A DNA stretch of 64,000 nt from NCBI RefSeq assembly GCF_902827225.1, contig NZ_LR792632.1, positions 1,073,030 to 1,137,029 on the forward strand. Reading direction: 5' to 3'. Made by a program: the position numbers and the translations under genes. Positions 18,912 through 27,335 of the stretch are shown piece by piece (position 1 is the first letter of the stretch; the number at the start of each line of letters is the position of its first letter). This stretch comes from Methanocaldococcus lauensis (lineage in GTDB: Archaea; AGJL01; Methanococci; Methanococcales; Methanocaldococcaceae). The notes under the pieces were generated by a model that was given only the letters and a program-made list of their open reading frames with translations, did no database searches and was not told where the DNA came from.

Positions 18912-20039
18912 ATGTTAATTAAATCTCAATTTTTATATGGAGAAGACTTTAAATTAAAAAAAGGAATTTTAGTAGTTGAAGATGGAATAATAAAAGGTTT
19001 TACAAATGAGCATAGTAAAGATGTTATAAATTTTAATGGTTTAGTTATTCCTCCTCTTATAAATGCTCATACACACATTGCTGATAATTGTATAAAGGAC
19101 ATAGGAATTAATAAAACTTTGGATGAGTTGGTAAAGCCACCTAATGGTTTAAAACATAGATATCTATCAAAAGTTAGTAGAGAGATTTTAATAGAAAGTA
19201 TAAAACTTGGTTTAGATGATTTAAAAAATAATGGTATAAGATATTTCTGCGATTTTAGAGAGAATGGAATTGAAGGAGTAAAAATACTAAAAACCTCTTT
19301 AAAGGATTATAATTATCCAAAGGCAAAAATCTTAGGAAGACCTACAAAGATTAACAAAGTTGATAAAAATGAAGTTAAAGAGATTTTAAGGATTTCTGAT
19401 GGTTTAGGTTTAAGTGGGGCTAATGAATTTGAAGATTATGATTTAAAGGCAATATATAAAGTTTATAAAGATTTTAAGGATAAATTATTTGCTATCCACG
19501 CGTGTGAGCATAGAGGTTCTGTAGAGTATAGTTTAAAAAAATATGGGCAGACAGAAGTAGAAAGGTTGATAAATTTAAAGGTATATCCTAATTTTATAGT
19601 TCATGGGACATATCTTACAGACAATGAGATTGATATATTAAAAGAAAATAATATTCCAGTTGTTGTATGTGTAAGGGCAAATCTTTCTTTTAATGTAGGT
19701 TATCCTCAATTAAATAAACTCATAGATAATGGTTTATTTATAGGGATAGGGAGTGACAATTTTATGGCAAACTCTCCATCAATTTTTAGAGAGATGGAAT
19801 TTATATATAAATTATATCATATAGAGCCAAAAGAGATTTTAAAAATGGCTACAATTAACAATGCAAAAATCTTAAAATTAGAAAATGTTGGTTTAATAGA
19901 AGAGGGCTTTAAGGGAGTTTTTACTTTTATAAAACCTACCAATGCAATATTATTTTCTAAAAATATAGTTGCATCAGTAGTTACAAGATGTGAAAAGAGT
20001 GATGTTATAGTGATGAATATACCGTTTGAAACTGTTTAA
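18912..20039 (+). CDS. Amidohydrolase family metal-dependent hydrolase
   Basis: This 375-residue TIM-barrel hydrolase shows the metal motif NAHTH (H53, H55), a later AIHACEHRG, an FIVHGTYLTD histidine and the closing GIGSDNFMANSPS aspartate. This set is typical of cytosine/S-adenosylhomocysteine/atrazine-type amidohydrolases that hydrolyse ring C-N bonds. Substrate cannot be read from sequence; a deaminase of a purine or pterin-like compound is a fair guess. ATG with GGTGGTTTATT upstream. The transposon scar follows directly after its stop. Confidence 0.87.
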   Translation: MLIKSQFLYGEDFKLKKGILVVEDGIIKGFTNEHSKDVINFNGLVIPPLINAHTHIADNCIKDIGINKTLDELVKPPNGLKHRYLSKVSREILIESIKLGLDDLKNNGIRYFCDFRENGIEGVKILKTSLKDYNYPKAKILGRPTKINKVDKNEVKEILRISDGLGLSGANEFEDYDLKAIYKVYKDFKDKLFAIHACEHRGSVEYSLKKYGQTEVERLINLKVYPNFIVHGTYLTDNEIDILKENNIPVVVCVRANLSFNVGYPQLNKLIDNGLFIGIGSDNFMANSPSIFREMEFIYKLYHIEPKEILKMATINNAKILKLENVGLIEEGFKGVFTFIKPTNAILFSKNIVASVVTRCEKSDVIVMNIPFETV

Positions 20040-20040
20040 T

Positions 20041-20410
20041 TTTTCATAGGACAAATATAGACATTTATAGATTTTCATTATCGAAAGATTTAGATATAAG
20101 TATGTATAAGAAATAGAGATTATACTTGACTCAGATGCGGGAGTGAAATGGAGTCCTAAGAGGGGCAGTTATTATAAATTCAACTCTAATATGGCCATTT
20201 CCCATTTCCATAGCATATCATAGCGTTTAACAACTTTAATTTATATAAAATCCGATAGCTATGGAAATGGATTGTCATCAACCCACAGATTCATAGGGAA
20301 TACCAATCTTTCTGCCATAGGTTCATTGGACTTCGGGCTTAACGGAGACAGCCCTATAAAAGGAATTTATAAGCATTTATAATAATATATATTATAACTA
20401 AGAAACTGCT
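20041..20410. mobile_element. Two TnpB fragments in opposite orientation (families A and B)
   Basis: The left half (about 20060-20175, + strand) repeats text found reversed at 32510-32640: a segment with CATTTATAGATTT, AAGAAATAGAGATTA and ATGGAGTCCTAA, coding CGSEMES and then a stop. The right half (about 20188-20350) reads on the minus strand GLSPLSPKSNEPMAERL...NLWVDDNPFP and a stop, the same tail as at 38560-38690. The scar thus joins ends of two elements. AAGAAACTGCTACAA near 20400 recurs near 57130 and, reversed and diverged, near 23730 and 38145. Confidence 0.6.
20202..20270 (-). repeat. 13-bp perfect inverted repeat at the end of a family B fragment
   Basis: CCATTTCCATAGC at 20202-20214 pairs with GCTATGGAAATGG at 20258-20270, with a 43-base A/T-rich loop. 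The stop codon of the TnpB-like tail lies in the stem. The same arms occur at 56898-56961 (12 bp), and a decayed pair at about 38680-38721, so this is the right-end hairpin of the element. Confidence 0.75.
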
Positions 20411-20452
20411 ACAAAAATAAAATAAAAAATAATATAGTAAAAAAAGTTTATC

Positions 20453-22318
20453 TTAGTAGGCAGATTCTTTTTTCATTAATTTCATAACCTCCTTTAAGAA
20501 TGTTTCTTGACCAACTCTTTTCATGACTGCAGCTAATCTTTCTCTCTGTGGTTTTATGGCATACTTATTATAAACAACTAATACCTTATCTATTAGATTA
20601 ATAATTTCATCAACACTGTTTATTTTCATACTAATTCCTTTAACAACTTCTCTTCCCGTTTTTCCTCCAATATAAACCATAAAGCCCTCTTCTTTAACAT
20701 CTCTTGCCTCATTTGGACATGCTTTTATACACTTTCCACAACCAATACATACATTGTAGTTAGTATAGGAAGTTTCTCCTCTTATATAAATTGCTTCAAC
20801 TTTACAAACTTCAAAGCATCTTCCACAACCGTTACATTTTTTCTCATCAACAGATGGGAATTTAACTCCTGCTATACCAATATCATGTACTTGTGGTCTT
20901 ACACATCCATTTGGACAGCCACTAATTGCAATCTTAAATTTGTATGGAGCGGGTCTTTCTTTAAATTTATCTTCAATGATTTTACATAGTTCAAATGTAT
21001 CTACTAAACCACTACTACAGTTTCCTCCTCCCGGACATGCCAATGTAGCTCTAACTAATGGTCCTTCTGAACCAGTTATAAATCCTTTATTTGTTAGATC
21101 TAAAACAGCTTCTTCAACATCAAATCCACTAATGCCATGGAGTTCATAAGCACTTCTATCAGTAATCTTTATTTTAGCATTGTATTTTTCAGCAATATCT
21201 AAGATTTCTTTTATTTCATCAATAGAATACCATCCTCCCGGCTTAGCCCTAATTCTTATAAAGTAAGTTCCATCTGCTCTCTTTCCAATTCCACCATAAT
21301 CAGATGTCCAGTAGAATGAGATATATTCATTATTCTCTCTCCTTCTTTCAACTTCTTTTTTAAATCTCTTTAATTTTAACTTTCTTAATTTTTCAATTTC
21401 TTCTAAGTTAACCCCTTCTTTTAATTCAACTGCATTTTTAATTTCCTCCCCTTTCTTAGTCCTTATTATAACTGTTGAATAACCATCTGGACTTCCTACA
21501 CAACCAACTGAAACATCTGCCAGTTCAGCATCAAAATCTCTACATATTTTACAGCCAGGACATATTTCAAACTCTTTTAAGTCAATGTCTTTCTTCTCTC
21601 CATCTATATAAATAAATAATTTTCCTTTTTTAATGTCAAATTTTTCAACTTTCTCAATCTCAATATTATGCTTTGATAGGACTTCTTTCATCTTGTTATA
21701 TTCAAATTTCTCAGTACAGAATAATCCTATGAGATATTCAATTTTTGGTAATTTTACAGGTTTTCCATTTCTTCCAAGTTCTCCGTCATATTTGGCTAAG
21801 TAAGGGAAGTATTGTAATTTTCTTAAACCATTAATTTGGCAAGGTAATCCAACGACTGCTACTCTTTTTAATCCCATTTCTCCAGCCTTTCTTAATGCAT
21901 CTAAGGTTGATATCGCATACTTTGATTTTGCAGTTTTTAATAAATCTTCTGCAGTTTGAACGACTAATGAAACTGGCTTCCAGCACTCATCTCCAACAAC
22001 TATTGCTCCATCAATTTTTCCATTTTCTAATAAGTATTTTAGGAAAGCGGTTACAACTCCTCCATCTTGGCCTTCAATATCACTTTTTCCATAGTAATAT
22101 TCTTCCTTAAACTTCTCTCTGATTTTTATTTGGTATTTTCCTGATGAAACTCTTGGACAAACATCATAACACATTCCATGACCTTTTCTTAAACATTCCT
22201 CCTCAATATATGGTTTTTCATCAAATTTTATTATATTGTTTGGACATACAACTTCACAAGTTCCACACCTTGCACAGATACCACTATCAACTATCTCATT
22301 TAACTTCCATTCATACAT
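20453..22318 (-). CDS. fsr: Coenzyme F420-dependent sulfite reductase
   Basis: Fsr reduces sulfite to sulfide with reduced F420, which detoxifies sulfite (a methanogenesis poison) and lets the cell use it as sulfur source. The 621-residue fusion has two [4Fe-4S] ferredoxin motifs at the N-terminus (CARCGTCEVVCP and CRKGHGMCYDVCP), an FrhB-like F420 domain (residues about 70-320), and a DsrA-like siroheme domain with CPGGGNCSSG and SGCPNGCVRPQVHD, which carries an inserted ferredoxin (CNGCGRCFEVC, CIGCGKCIKAC). The ATG at 22318 follows GGTGA; the GTG at 22327 is part of that site. Divergent from the small sulfite-reductase-like gene. Confidence 0.96.
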   Translation of the reverse strand: MYEWKLNEIVDSGICARCGTCEVVCPNNIIKFDEKPYIEEECLRKGHGMCYDVCPRVSSGKYQIKIREKFKEEYYYGKSDIEGQDGGVVTAFLKYLLENGKIDGAIVVGDECWKPVSLVVQTAEDLLKTAKSKYAISTLDALRKAGEMGLKRVAVVGLPCQINGLRKLQYFPYLAKYDGELGRNGKPVKLPKIEYLIGLFCTEKFEYNKMKEVLSKHNIEIEKVEKFDIKKGKLFIYIDGEKKDIDLKEFEICPGCKICRDFDAELADVSVGCVGSPDGYSTVIIRTKKGEEIKNAVELKEGVNLEEIEKLRKLKLKRFKKEVERRRENNEYISFYWTSDYGGIGKRADGTYFIRIRAKPGGWYSIDEIKEILDIAEKYNAKIKITDRSAYELHGISGFDVEEAVLDLTNKGFITGSEGPLVRATLACPGGGNCSSGLVDTFELCKIIEDKFKERPAPYKFKIAISGCPNGCVRPQVHDIGIAGVKFPSVDEKKCNGCGRCFEVCKVEAIYIRGETSYTNYNVCIGCGKCIKACPNEARDVKEEGFMVYIGGKTGREVVKGISMKINSVDEIINLIDKVLVVYNKYAIKPQRERLAAVMKRVGQETFLKEVMKLMKKESAY

Positions 22319-22338
22319 TAATCTCACCTTTTGTAATA

Positions 22339-22357
22339 TGTGAATAATTTATTCACA
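22339..22357. promoter_or_regulatory. Perfect 19-nt palindrome, likely operator
   Basis: TGTGAATAATTTATTCACA is a perfect inverted repeat of two 9-base arms around one base. It lies between the divergent fsr and small sulfite-reductase-like genes, about 20 bases before the fsr start, where the fsr transcription start is expected if the TATA box at 22380 is used in reverse. An HTH gene sits two genes away, so a sulfite- or sulfide-responsive operator is a reasonable inference. Confidence 0.7.
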
Positions 22358-22379
22358 CTTTAATTTTAGATACATCTGC

Positions 22380-22388
22380 ATATATAAA
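22380..22388. promoter_or_regulatory. TATA box, possibly shared by both divergent promoters
   Basis: ATATATAAA stands about 25 bases upstream of a plausible + strand start before the small sulfite-reductase-like gene (ribosome site GGTGAT at 22407-22412). Read on the minus strand the same bases give TTTATATAT about 25 bases before the palindrome. No other good TATA box is seen in the 99-base gap. Confidence 0.5.
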
Positions 22389-22417
22389 ACTTACTATCAA
22401 TATAGTGGTGATATGTA

Positions 22418-23242
22418 ATGTTTTGCAGTCAAAATTACAAATTTGGGGTTATTCCCAAAAAGGATGGATACACAATAAGATTATCTTTAAAGCCAGGTTA
22501 TTTAACATCTGAACAATTAGATGCTATAAGTTATATTGCAAAAAATTTTGGTGAAAATAAAATTCATATCACGACAAGACAAGGTATTGAGTTAAAGATA
22601 AAGTTTGAATACTTAGAAGATGCTGAAAGAATATTAAATAAAGTTGGAATAAAGTTAGGTTCAACTGGTAGAAGAATTAGGCAGATAGTTGCATGTATTG
22701 GAGCTGAATGCCCAAATTCTATTGGAGACTCTATAAAATTGGCAAGAATTATTCATGATGAGTTTGAAGGAATTTGGGTTCCAAAAAAGTTGAAGATAAA
22801 TGTCAGTGGATGCCCAAATGACTGTACTCATTACCAATTTTGTGATATTGGCATTTGTTTTAGATATATTTTAGAAATTAATAAAAAAGAATGCAAAGAA
22901 TGTGGAAAATGCAGAGGTTTTTGTGAAATAGATGCAATAGATTGGGTAAATAAGGTTATAAAAGAAAATTGCATTGGAATGGGAGAATGTCTCAAACTCT
23001 GCAATGCTATATATATTAAAGATAGAGTTATATCAATATTCATTGGTGGAAAAGGAGGAAAGTTTCCAAAAAAAGGAAAATTCTTAATAAATGTTAAAAC
23101 AGAGGATGATGTTATAGAAGTTATTGACTTTATAATTGGACTATATTCAAAGTATGGAAAAGGTAGAATGTATGATTTTGTTAAAAATTTAGGAATTGAA
23201 AAAATTAAAAAAAGATTAAAAGATGAGATTTTAATTAGGTGA
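22418..23242 (+). CDS. Small siroheme sulfite reductase-like protein (Dsr-LP)
   Basis: This 274-residue protein is a short relative of DsrA/AsrC and of the C-terminal half of Fsr. It has the N-terminal TTRQGIELK half-domain, siroheme/cluster cysteines in CIGAECPNSIGDS and SGCPNDCTHYQFCDIGI, and a ferredoxin insert CKECGKCRGFC plus CIGMGECLKLC. Several methanogens carry such Dsr-like proteins; sulfite reduction has been suggested but the true substrate is uncertain. ATG with GGTGAT 5 bases upstream. The HTH gene starts 4 bases after its stop, so they form an operon facing fsr. Confidence 0.88.
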   Translation: MFCSQNYKFGVIPKKDGYTIRLSLKPGYLTSEQLDAISYIAKNFGENKIHITTRQGIELKIKFEYLEDAERILNKVGIKLGSTGRRIRQIVACIGAECPNSIGDSIKLARIIHDEFEGIWVPKKLKINVSGCPNDCTHYQFCDIGICFRYILEINKKECKECGKCRGFCEIDAIDWVNKVIKENCIGMGECLKLCNAIYIKDRVISIFIGGKGGKFPKKGKFLINVKTEDDVIEVIDFIIGLYSKYGKGRMYDFVKNLGIEKIKKRLKDEILIR

Positions 23243-23246
23243 TAAA

Positions 23247-23594
23247 TTGGATAATCTCATAGTAGCAAGGATGCAGAAATTTACTGTTGAGGATTTAATG
23301 AGATGTATTTTAGGATTACAGGAAATTGAAATTAGAATTTATTTTGAACTCTTGGATATGAAAGAAGCTACAGTAATGGAAATTGCTGAAAGAGTAGATA
23401 GAGATAGAACAACAGTTCAAAAAGCATTGAGAAGTTTAATGAATTGTGGATTAGTTGAGAGGGAAAAAATAACAGAAAAGAGTGGATTTAAATATGTATA
23501 TAGACCAGTTGAATTTAAAGAAGTTAAAGAAAAGATGGAAAAACTTTTGGATGAGTGGTATTTAAGTGTCAAAGAATGGCTAAAAAAATACTAA
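23247..23594 (+). CDS. Winged-helix transcription regulator, TrmB/MarR-like
   Basis: This 115-residue protein has a winged helix-turn-helix at about residues 45-85 (VMEIAERVDRDRTTVQKALRSLMNCGLVERE) and a C-terminal helix that may dimerise. The TTG start at 23247 is supported by GGTGAT directly upstream; an ATG at 23271 would remove eight residues. It is in an operon with the small sulfite-reductase-like gene. It is the best candidate to bind the palindrome at 22339-22357 and so to control both fsr and its own operon, but no ligand domain is visible. Confidence 0.85.
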   Translation: MDNLIVARMQKFTVEDLMRCILGLQEIEIRIYFELLDMKEATVMEIAERVDRDRTTVQKALRSLMNCGLVEREKITEKSGFKYVYRPVEFKEVKEKMEKLLDEWYLSVKEWLKKY

Positions 23595-23912
23595 TAAAAA
23601 TATTAATGGTTCTATAGTATTTTCAATAAATGTGGCGGAATTCTATGAAAATCTTTGCTCCAAAAACTGTATGTGCAATAGTTAAAGCACTATCAATAAA
23701 AGAAATTGTAGATAGATAGGGTTTGAAACAGTTTCTTAATTTCTGTAACACCATTTTTGGATTCTTAAATTTATATATTTACAAACTTTAAAAGTAATAA
23801 CGAACCTTGGGAAATCCTCAAAAAATTGTTACAAAATAATGAAAATATTAAAAAGTTTATAATAAAATTAAAAGTTTGTAAAACTTTAATTATTTATTAT
23901 GAATAAAAATAA
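23595..23912. mobile_element. Gene-free stretch with probable transposase scar
   Basis: Around 23645-23719 a short + strand frame reads MKIFAPKTVCAIVKALSIKEIVDR and a stop, which looks like a fragment of a transposase but is too short to assign. Next to it, TTTGAAACAGTTTCTTAAT (23727-23745) recurs with small changes at 38137-38155. The remainder is A/T-rich with nothing recognisable. Confidence 0.4.
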
Positions 23913-25133
23913 TTATTGTAATAATTTTTTTAATTCCTTCATTTTTGGAGGAAGTGTTTTCCATCTCCAAAAACCTCTTAATATTTCATCTTCACTGTAT
24001 CCAAATCTTTTTAAAACATCTACCCATTTATTGAACAATTCAGGATACAACTCTTTTACTCTCAAAAACTCACTATTTAAAGCAGATGGACACATAAAAC
24101 AGCCAATTCTTTCAAAACCTTTGTCATAGAGTTCATTATATATAACATCATTTAAATATATCCAACTCCACACATCGGTTCCTTTCCAGTCTAATATTGG
24201 GAAGATATTTATCTGATTCTCTATAAAACTACTTTTTCTTTCATAATCTAATTTACTCCTTGTAAAACTCTCATACTTCCTCGAGCCGTCAATTGTATAT
24301 ACTTTTTTATACTTTTTTAAATATTCCTTCAATGGCTCTAACTTACAAATACTGTTACACCATCTATAATCTTTCGTTGGAATACCAAATTTTCCTAAGT
24401 ATTCCCAAAAATCTTTACCTTTTAAAATAACTAAATTTATATCATATTCTTTAGCAAATTTTTTAACAAATTTAATAGTTTCTTTAAATTCTAAACCAGT
24501 ATCTATAAATATCACTTCTAAATCGTCTATAACTTTATTTGCCAATAATGTAGAAACAGATGAATCTTTTCCTCCACTAAATGAAGCATTTATTACATAT
24601 CCTCTATCTTTACATTTTTTGTAATATTTCTCTATTATATTTAGAGATTTATTCTCCAATTTCTTAATTCTGTCATAATTCTTCCTCAAATATTCCTCAA
24701 TCTTTTCAAATTTAATCTCTCTTTTTAAAGTTAAATCTTTAATCTTTATAGTTTCTCCTTTTTTAATTCCAACACCAACATAGTTTCCTATTTCTACGCC
24801 AACATACTCATTCTCGTTAATATCTTTAAGTTCTTCTGGATTTTCAATCAAATTTAAAGGAACTTTTTTACCTTTCAATTTTCTTTTTGTAGATTTTAGT
24901 TTAATCTTTGGCTCTTCTATTAGATAATAAGATGCATAAGGGTGGAACTTCCAATCCAAATCAATTAAATCAAACTCTAAAATACCTATACACTCTCCAC
25001 CAATAAAAACTTTTTTTCTATAATCTAAACCTCCAATTTTTTTAAGTATTATTGCTAAATCATAGTTAAAATTTTTATTCAATAGTTTGTTTAAAATGTC
25101 TATCTCAAACTTAGAGGCAAATTTATCATCCAT
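23913..25133 (-). CDS. PAPS reductase-like (PP-loop ATPase) protein
   Basis: This 406-residue protein has an N-terminal domain of about 170 residues and a C-terminal PAPS-reductase/ATP-sulfurylase-type PP-loop domain with ASFSGGKDSSVSTLLA, an IDTGLEF motif, WCNSICKLEPLK, a GSRKYESFTRSK segment and GCFMCPS. The archaeal family is not shown to reduce PAPS; members may be thiolation or nucleotide-activating enzymes. The C...C pairs may bind a cluster or act in sulfur relay. It lies next to the sulfite genes but points the other way, so a common role is only suggestive. ATG with GGTGATATAA upstream. Confidence 0.85.
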   Translation of the reverse strand: MDDKFASKFEIDILNKLLNKNFNYDLAIILKKIGGLDYRKKVFIGGECIGILEFDLIDLDWKFHPYASYYLIEEPKIKLKSTKRKLKGKKVPLNLIENPEELKDINENEYVGVEIGNYVGVGIKKGETIKIKDLTLKREIKFEKIEEYLRKNYDRIKKLENKSLNIIEKYYKKCKDRGYVINASFSGGKDSSVSTLLANKVIDDLEVIFIDTGLEFKETIKFVKKFAKEYDINLVILKGKDFWEYLGKFGIPTKDYRWCNSICKLEPLKEYLKKYKKVYTIDGSRKYESFTRSKLDYERKSSFIENQINIFPILDWKGTDVWSWIYLNDVIYNELYDKGFERIGCFMCPSALNSEFLRVKELYPELFNKWVDVLKRFGYSEDEILRGFWRWKTLPPKMKELKKLLQ

Positions 25134-25267
25134 TTATATCACCAAATTTTAAACTTAAAGCTAAATTTTAAAAATTTTGTCCTTATCGTAAGTTATTTAA
25201 AATATCTAAGGATATTATTATAATACTAAATTATTAAAATTAATAAAGAAAATAAAAAGGGATTACT

Positions 25268-26125
25268 ATGATGAATGAGATAAAAACATATTTATTGATG
25301 GCACTTCTCGTAGGTTTAATTTACACAATATGTCTTATGTTACATATACATCCAATATTTGCTATACTCATCGCTTTGATTCCTAACATTATTGCATATT
25401 ATTATAGTGATAAGTTCGTGTTAATGAGTTACAATGCGAGAATTTTAGATGAGCACGAGATGCCTTGGCTACATCAGATGGTTGAAAGAGTGGCGAGAAA
25501 GGCAGGATTACCTAAACCAAAAGTTGCTATTGTTCCTACAATGACTCCTAATGCATTTGCCACTGGAAGAGATCCAAAAAATGCAGTTGTTGCTGTTACT
25601 GAAGGAATTTTACAACTATTGTCTCCAGAAGAACTGGAAGGTGTTATTGGACACGAAATAGCACATATTAAACATAGAGATATTTTAATATCTACCATAG
25701 TGGCTACATTAGCTGGGGCTATCGTATATATTGCAGAGTGGATGCTATACTGGGGTGGTTTATTCTTCGCATCAGAGAGTGAAGATACCAATCCATTAGA
25801 ATTTATTGGACTAATTTTATTGTTGATATTAGCACCAATTGCGGCAACATTGATACAGTTTGCAATTTCGAGACAGAGAGAGTTTTACGCTGATGAAGAG
25901 GGGGCAAAATTGACTCATCCTTTATGGTTGGCTAATGCATTATCTAAGTTGGAAGAAGGAGTTCAGATGTATCCATTAGAAAGGGGAAATCCAGCAACTT
26001 CACACTTATTTATTGTAAATCCATTTAAATCAGATTTTATAATGAAACTGTTCTCAACTCACCCTCCAACTGAGGAGAGAATCAGAAGATTGATAGAATT
26101 GAGTAAAAAACTGCACAAATATTAA
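25268..26125 (+). CDS. htpX: HtpX-type membrane zinc protease
   Basis: HtpX is an M48 metalloprotease of membrane quality control. The 285-residue protein has two N-terminal membrane helices, the zinc motif HEIAH at residues 129-133 within GVIGHEIAHIKHRD, two further helices, and the third ligand in SRQREFYADEEGA. FSTHPPTEERI near the C-terminus is also typical. Length equals the family norm. A second ATG is adjacent, so the start could be 25271. It is followed after 54 bases by the DUF39 gene on the same strand. Confidence 0.94.
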   Translation: MMNEIKTYLLMALLVGLIYTICLMLHIHPIFAILIALIPNIIAYYYSDKFVLMSYNARILDEHEMPWLHQMVERVARKAGLPKPKVAIVPTMTPNAFATGRDPKNAVVAVTEGILQLLSPEELEGVIGHEIAHIKHRDILISTIVATLAGAIVYIAEWMLYWGGLFFASESEDTNPLEFIGLILLLILAPIAATLIQFAISRQREFYADEEGAKLTHPLWLANALSKLEEGVQMYPLERGNPATSHLFIVNPFKSDFIMKLFSTHPPTEERIRRLIELSKKLHKY

Positions 26126-26179
26126 TAAACTTTGATAAATTTTTGTTGAAAATATTAAGAAATAAAAAAAGGTGGCAGT

Positions 26180-27322
26180 TTGAGTAATGATTTAAGGGTT
26201 ATAACTGTAGATGAATTAAAAAAATACATTAGAAATAATGAGGAAGATAAAATAGATGAGGTTGATATAGTTACTACAGCAACTTGCGGAATAATGTCAG
26301 GAACTATGGGAGTTTTTCACATACCATTTAACGAAGTTTTTAAAAAAGCAGATGAAATATATTTAAATGATATTAAAGGCGTTGTAGGCGTTTGCCCTAA
26401 CGAATACTTAGGAAAAGTTGATGCAATATTTTATGGAGAAGTTGGATTTTTATTTAAAGATTTGGTTAAAGGTAAGGTTGTAGAGGCAAAGGCAGTATGT
26501 GGTAATAAAACTTATAAAAATGAGGTAACTATTGAAGATTTACCAACAGCAAAAATGATTGGAACGAGAATGGCATTTAAAAATTACACTGCAATAACAA
26601 ATTTGTCTGATGAAGAAGTTAATACTATATTCCATAGATTACCATTAAAAAAAGGAGAATCTTCATTTTCTGGATGTGGTATGTATAACCCATTGGAAAA
26701 TATGATTATTAAAGACGAAAAAGATATTATTGGTAAAAAGGCACTATTAAATGGTGCTGAGAGTATAATATTAGGTTTTGGAACAAGAAGTTCAATAAAA
26801 AAACCTAATTTAATGTTATCAGCCAATATGAAAGAAATGGATCCTTACTATTTAGGAGGTTTCTTAACTTCTTCTGGAATTGAAATATATAATACAATAG
26901 CTATTCCAATTAAAGTTGATGAACATAAAGAGAGTTTAAAAAAGTTAGATAAAGATATAGCTTTACCATTAGTTAATATATTTGGTAGAGAAATTATAGA
27001 TGTTGGAAACTATGCAGAAGTTTGGGAAAATGTAGATTTAAGACCAAAAATATACCCAGATAGATGTAAAGAGTGTAAAGAATGTTTAGCTGAAAAGTAT
27101 TGTCCTACCTTTGCAATAAAAAGAGAGAATGGAAAGATAAAGATAAGTGAAGATTGTTTTGGATGTGGTATTTGTAATATTTGTCCTTATGGAGTATTTA
27201 AAACAAAACTTGGCTCTATATGTGGAATTCCTATAACTTGCAGGCAGTCAGATAGAAAAAGAGCCTTAAAATTAGCAAAAGAACTAAAAAAGAAAATTGA
27301 AAATGGAGAGTTTAAAATTTAA
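26180..27322 (+). CDS. DUF39-ferredoxin protein (homocysteine synthesis family)
   Basis: The first 290 residues belong to DUF39 (TATCGIMSGTMGVFHIPF and FSGCGMYNPLENM, with conserved cysteines); the last 80 hold a two-cluster ferredoxin (CKECKECLAEKYC and CFGCGICNIC). In methanogens DUF39 proteins take part in making homocysteine from aspartate semialdehyde with sulfide (L-aspartate semialdehyde sulfurtransferase). This fused version is probably a paralogue and its exact reaction is uncertain. The TTG start at 26180 follows GGTGGCAG. It ends 13 bases from the convergent SepCysS gene, so two tRNA/amino-acid sulfur genes meet tail to tail. Confidence 0.85.
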   Translation: MSNDLRVITVDELKKYIRNNEEDKIDEVDIVTTATCGIMSGTMGVFHIPFNEVFKKADEIYLNDIKGVVGVCPNEYLGKVDAIFYGEVGFLFKDLVKGKVVEAKAVCGNKTYKNEVTIEDLPTAKMIGTRMAFKNYTAITNLSDEEVNTIFHRLPLKKGESSFSGCGMYNPLENMIIKDEKDIIGKKALLNGAESIILGFGTRSSIKKPNLMLSANMKEMDPYYLGGFLTSSGIEIYNTIAIPIKVDEHKESLKKLDKDIALPLVNIFGREIIDVGNYAEVWENVDLRPKIYPDRCKECKECLAEKYCPTFAIKRENGKIKISEDCFGCGICNICPYGVFKTKLGSICGIPITCRQSDRKRALKLAKELKKKIENGEFKI

Positions 27323-27335
27323 TTTAAATTAAATA

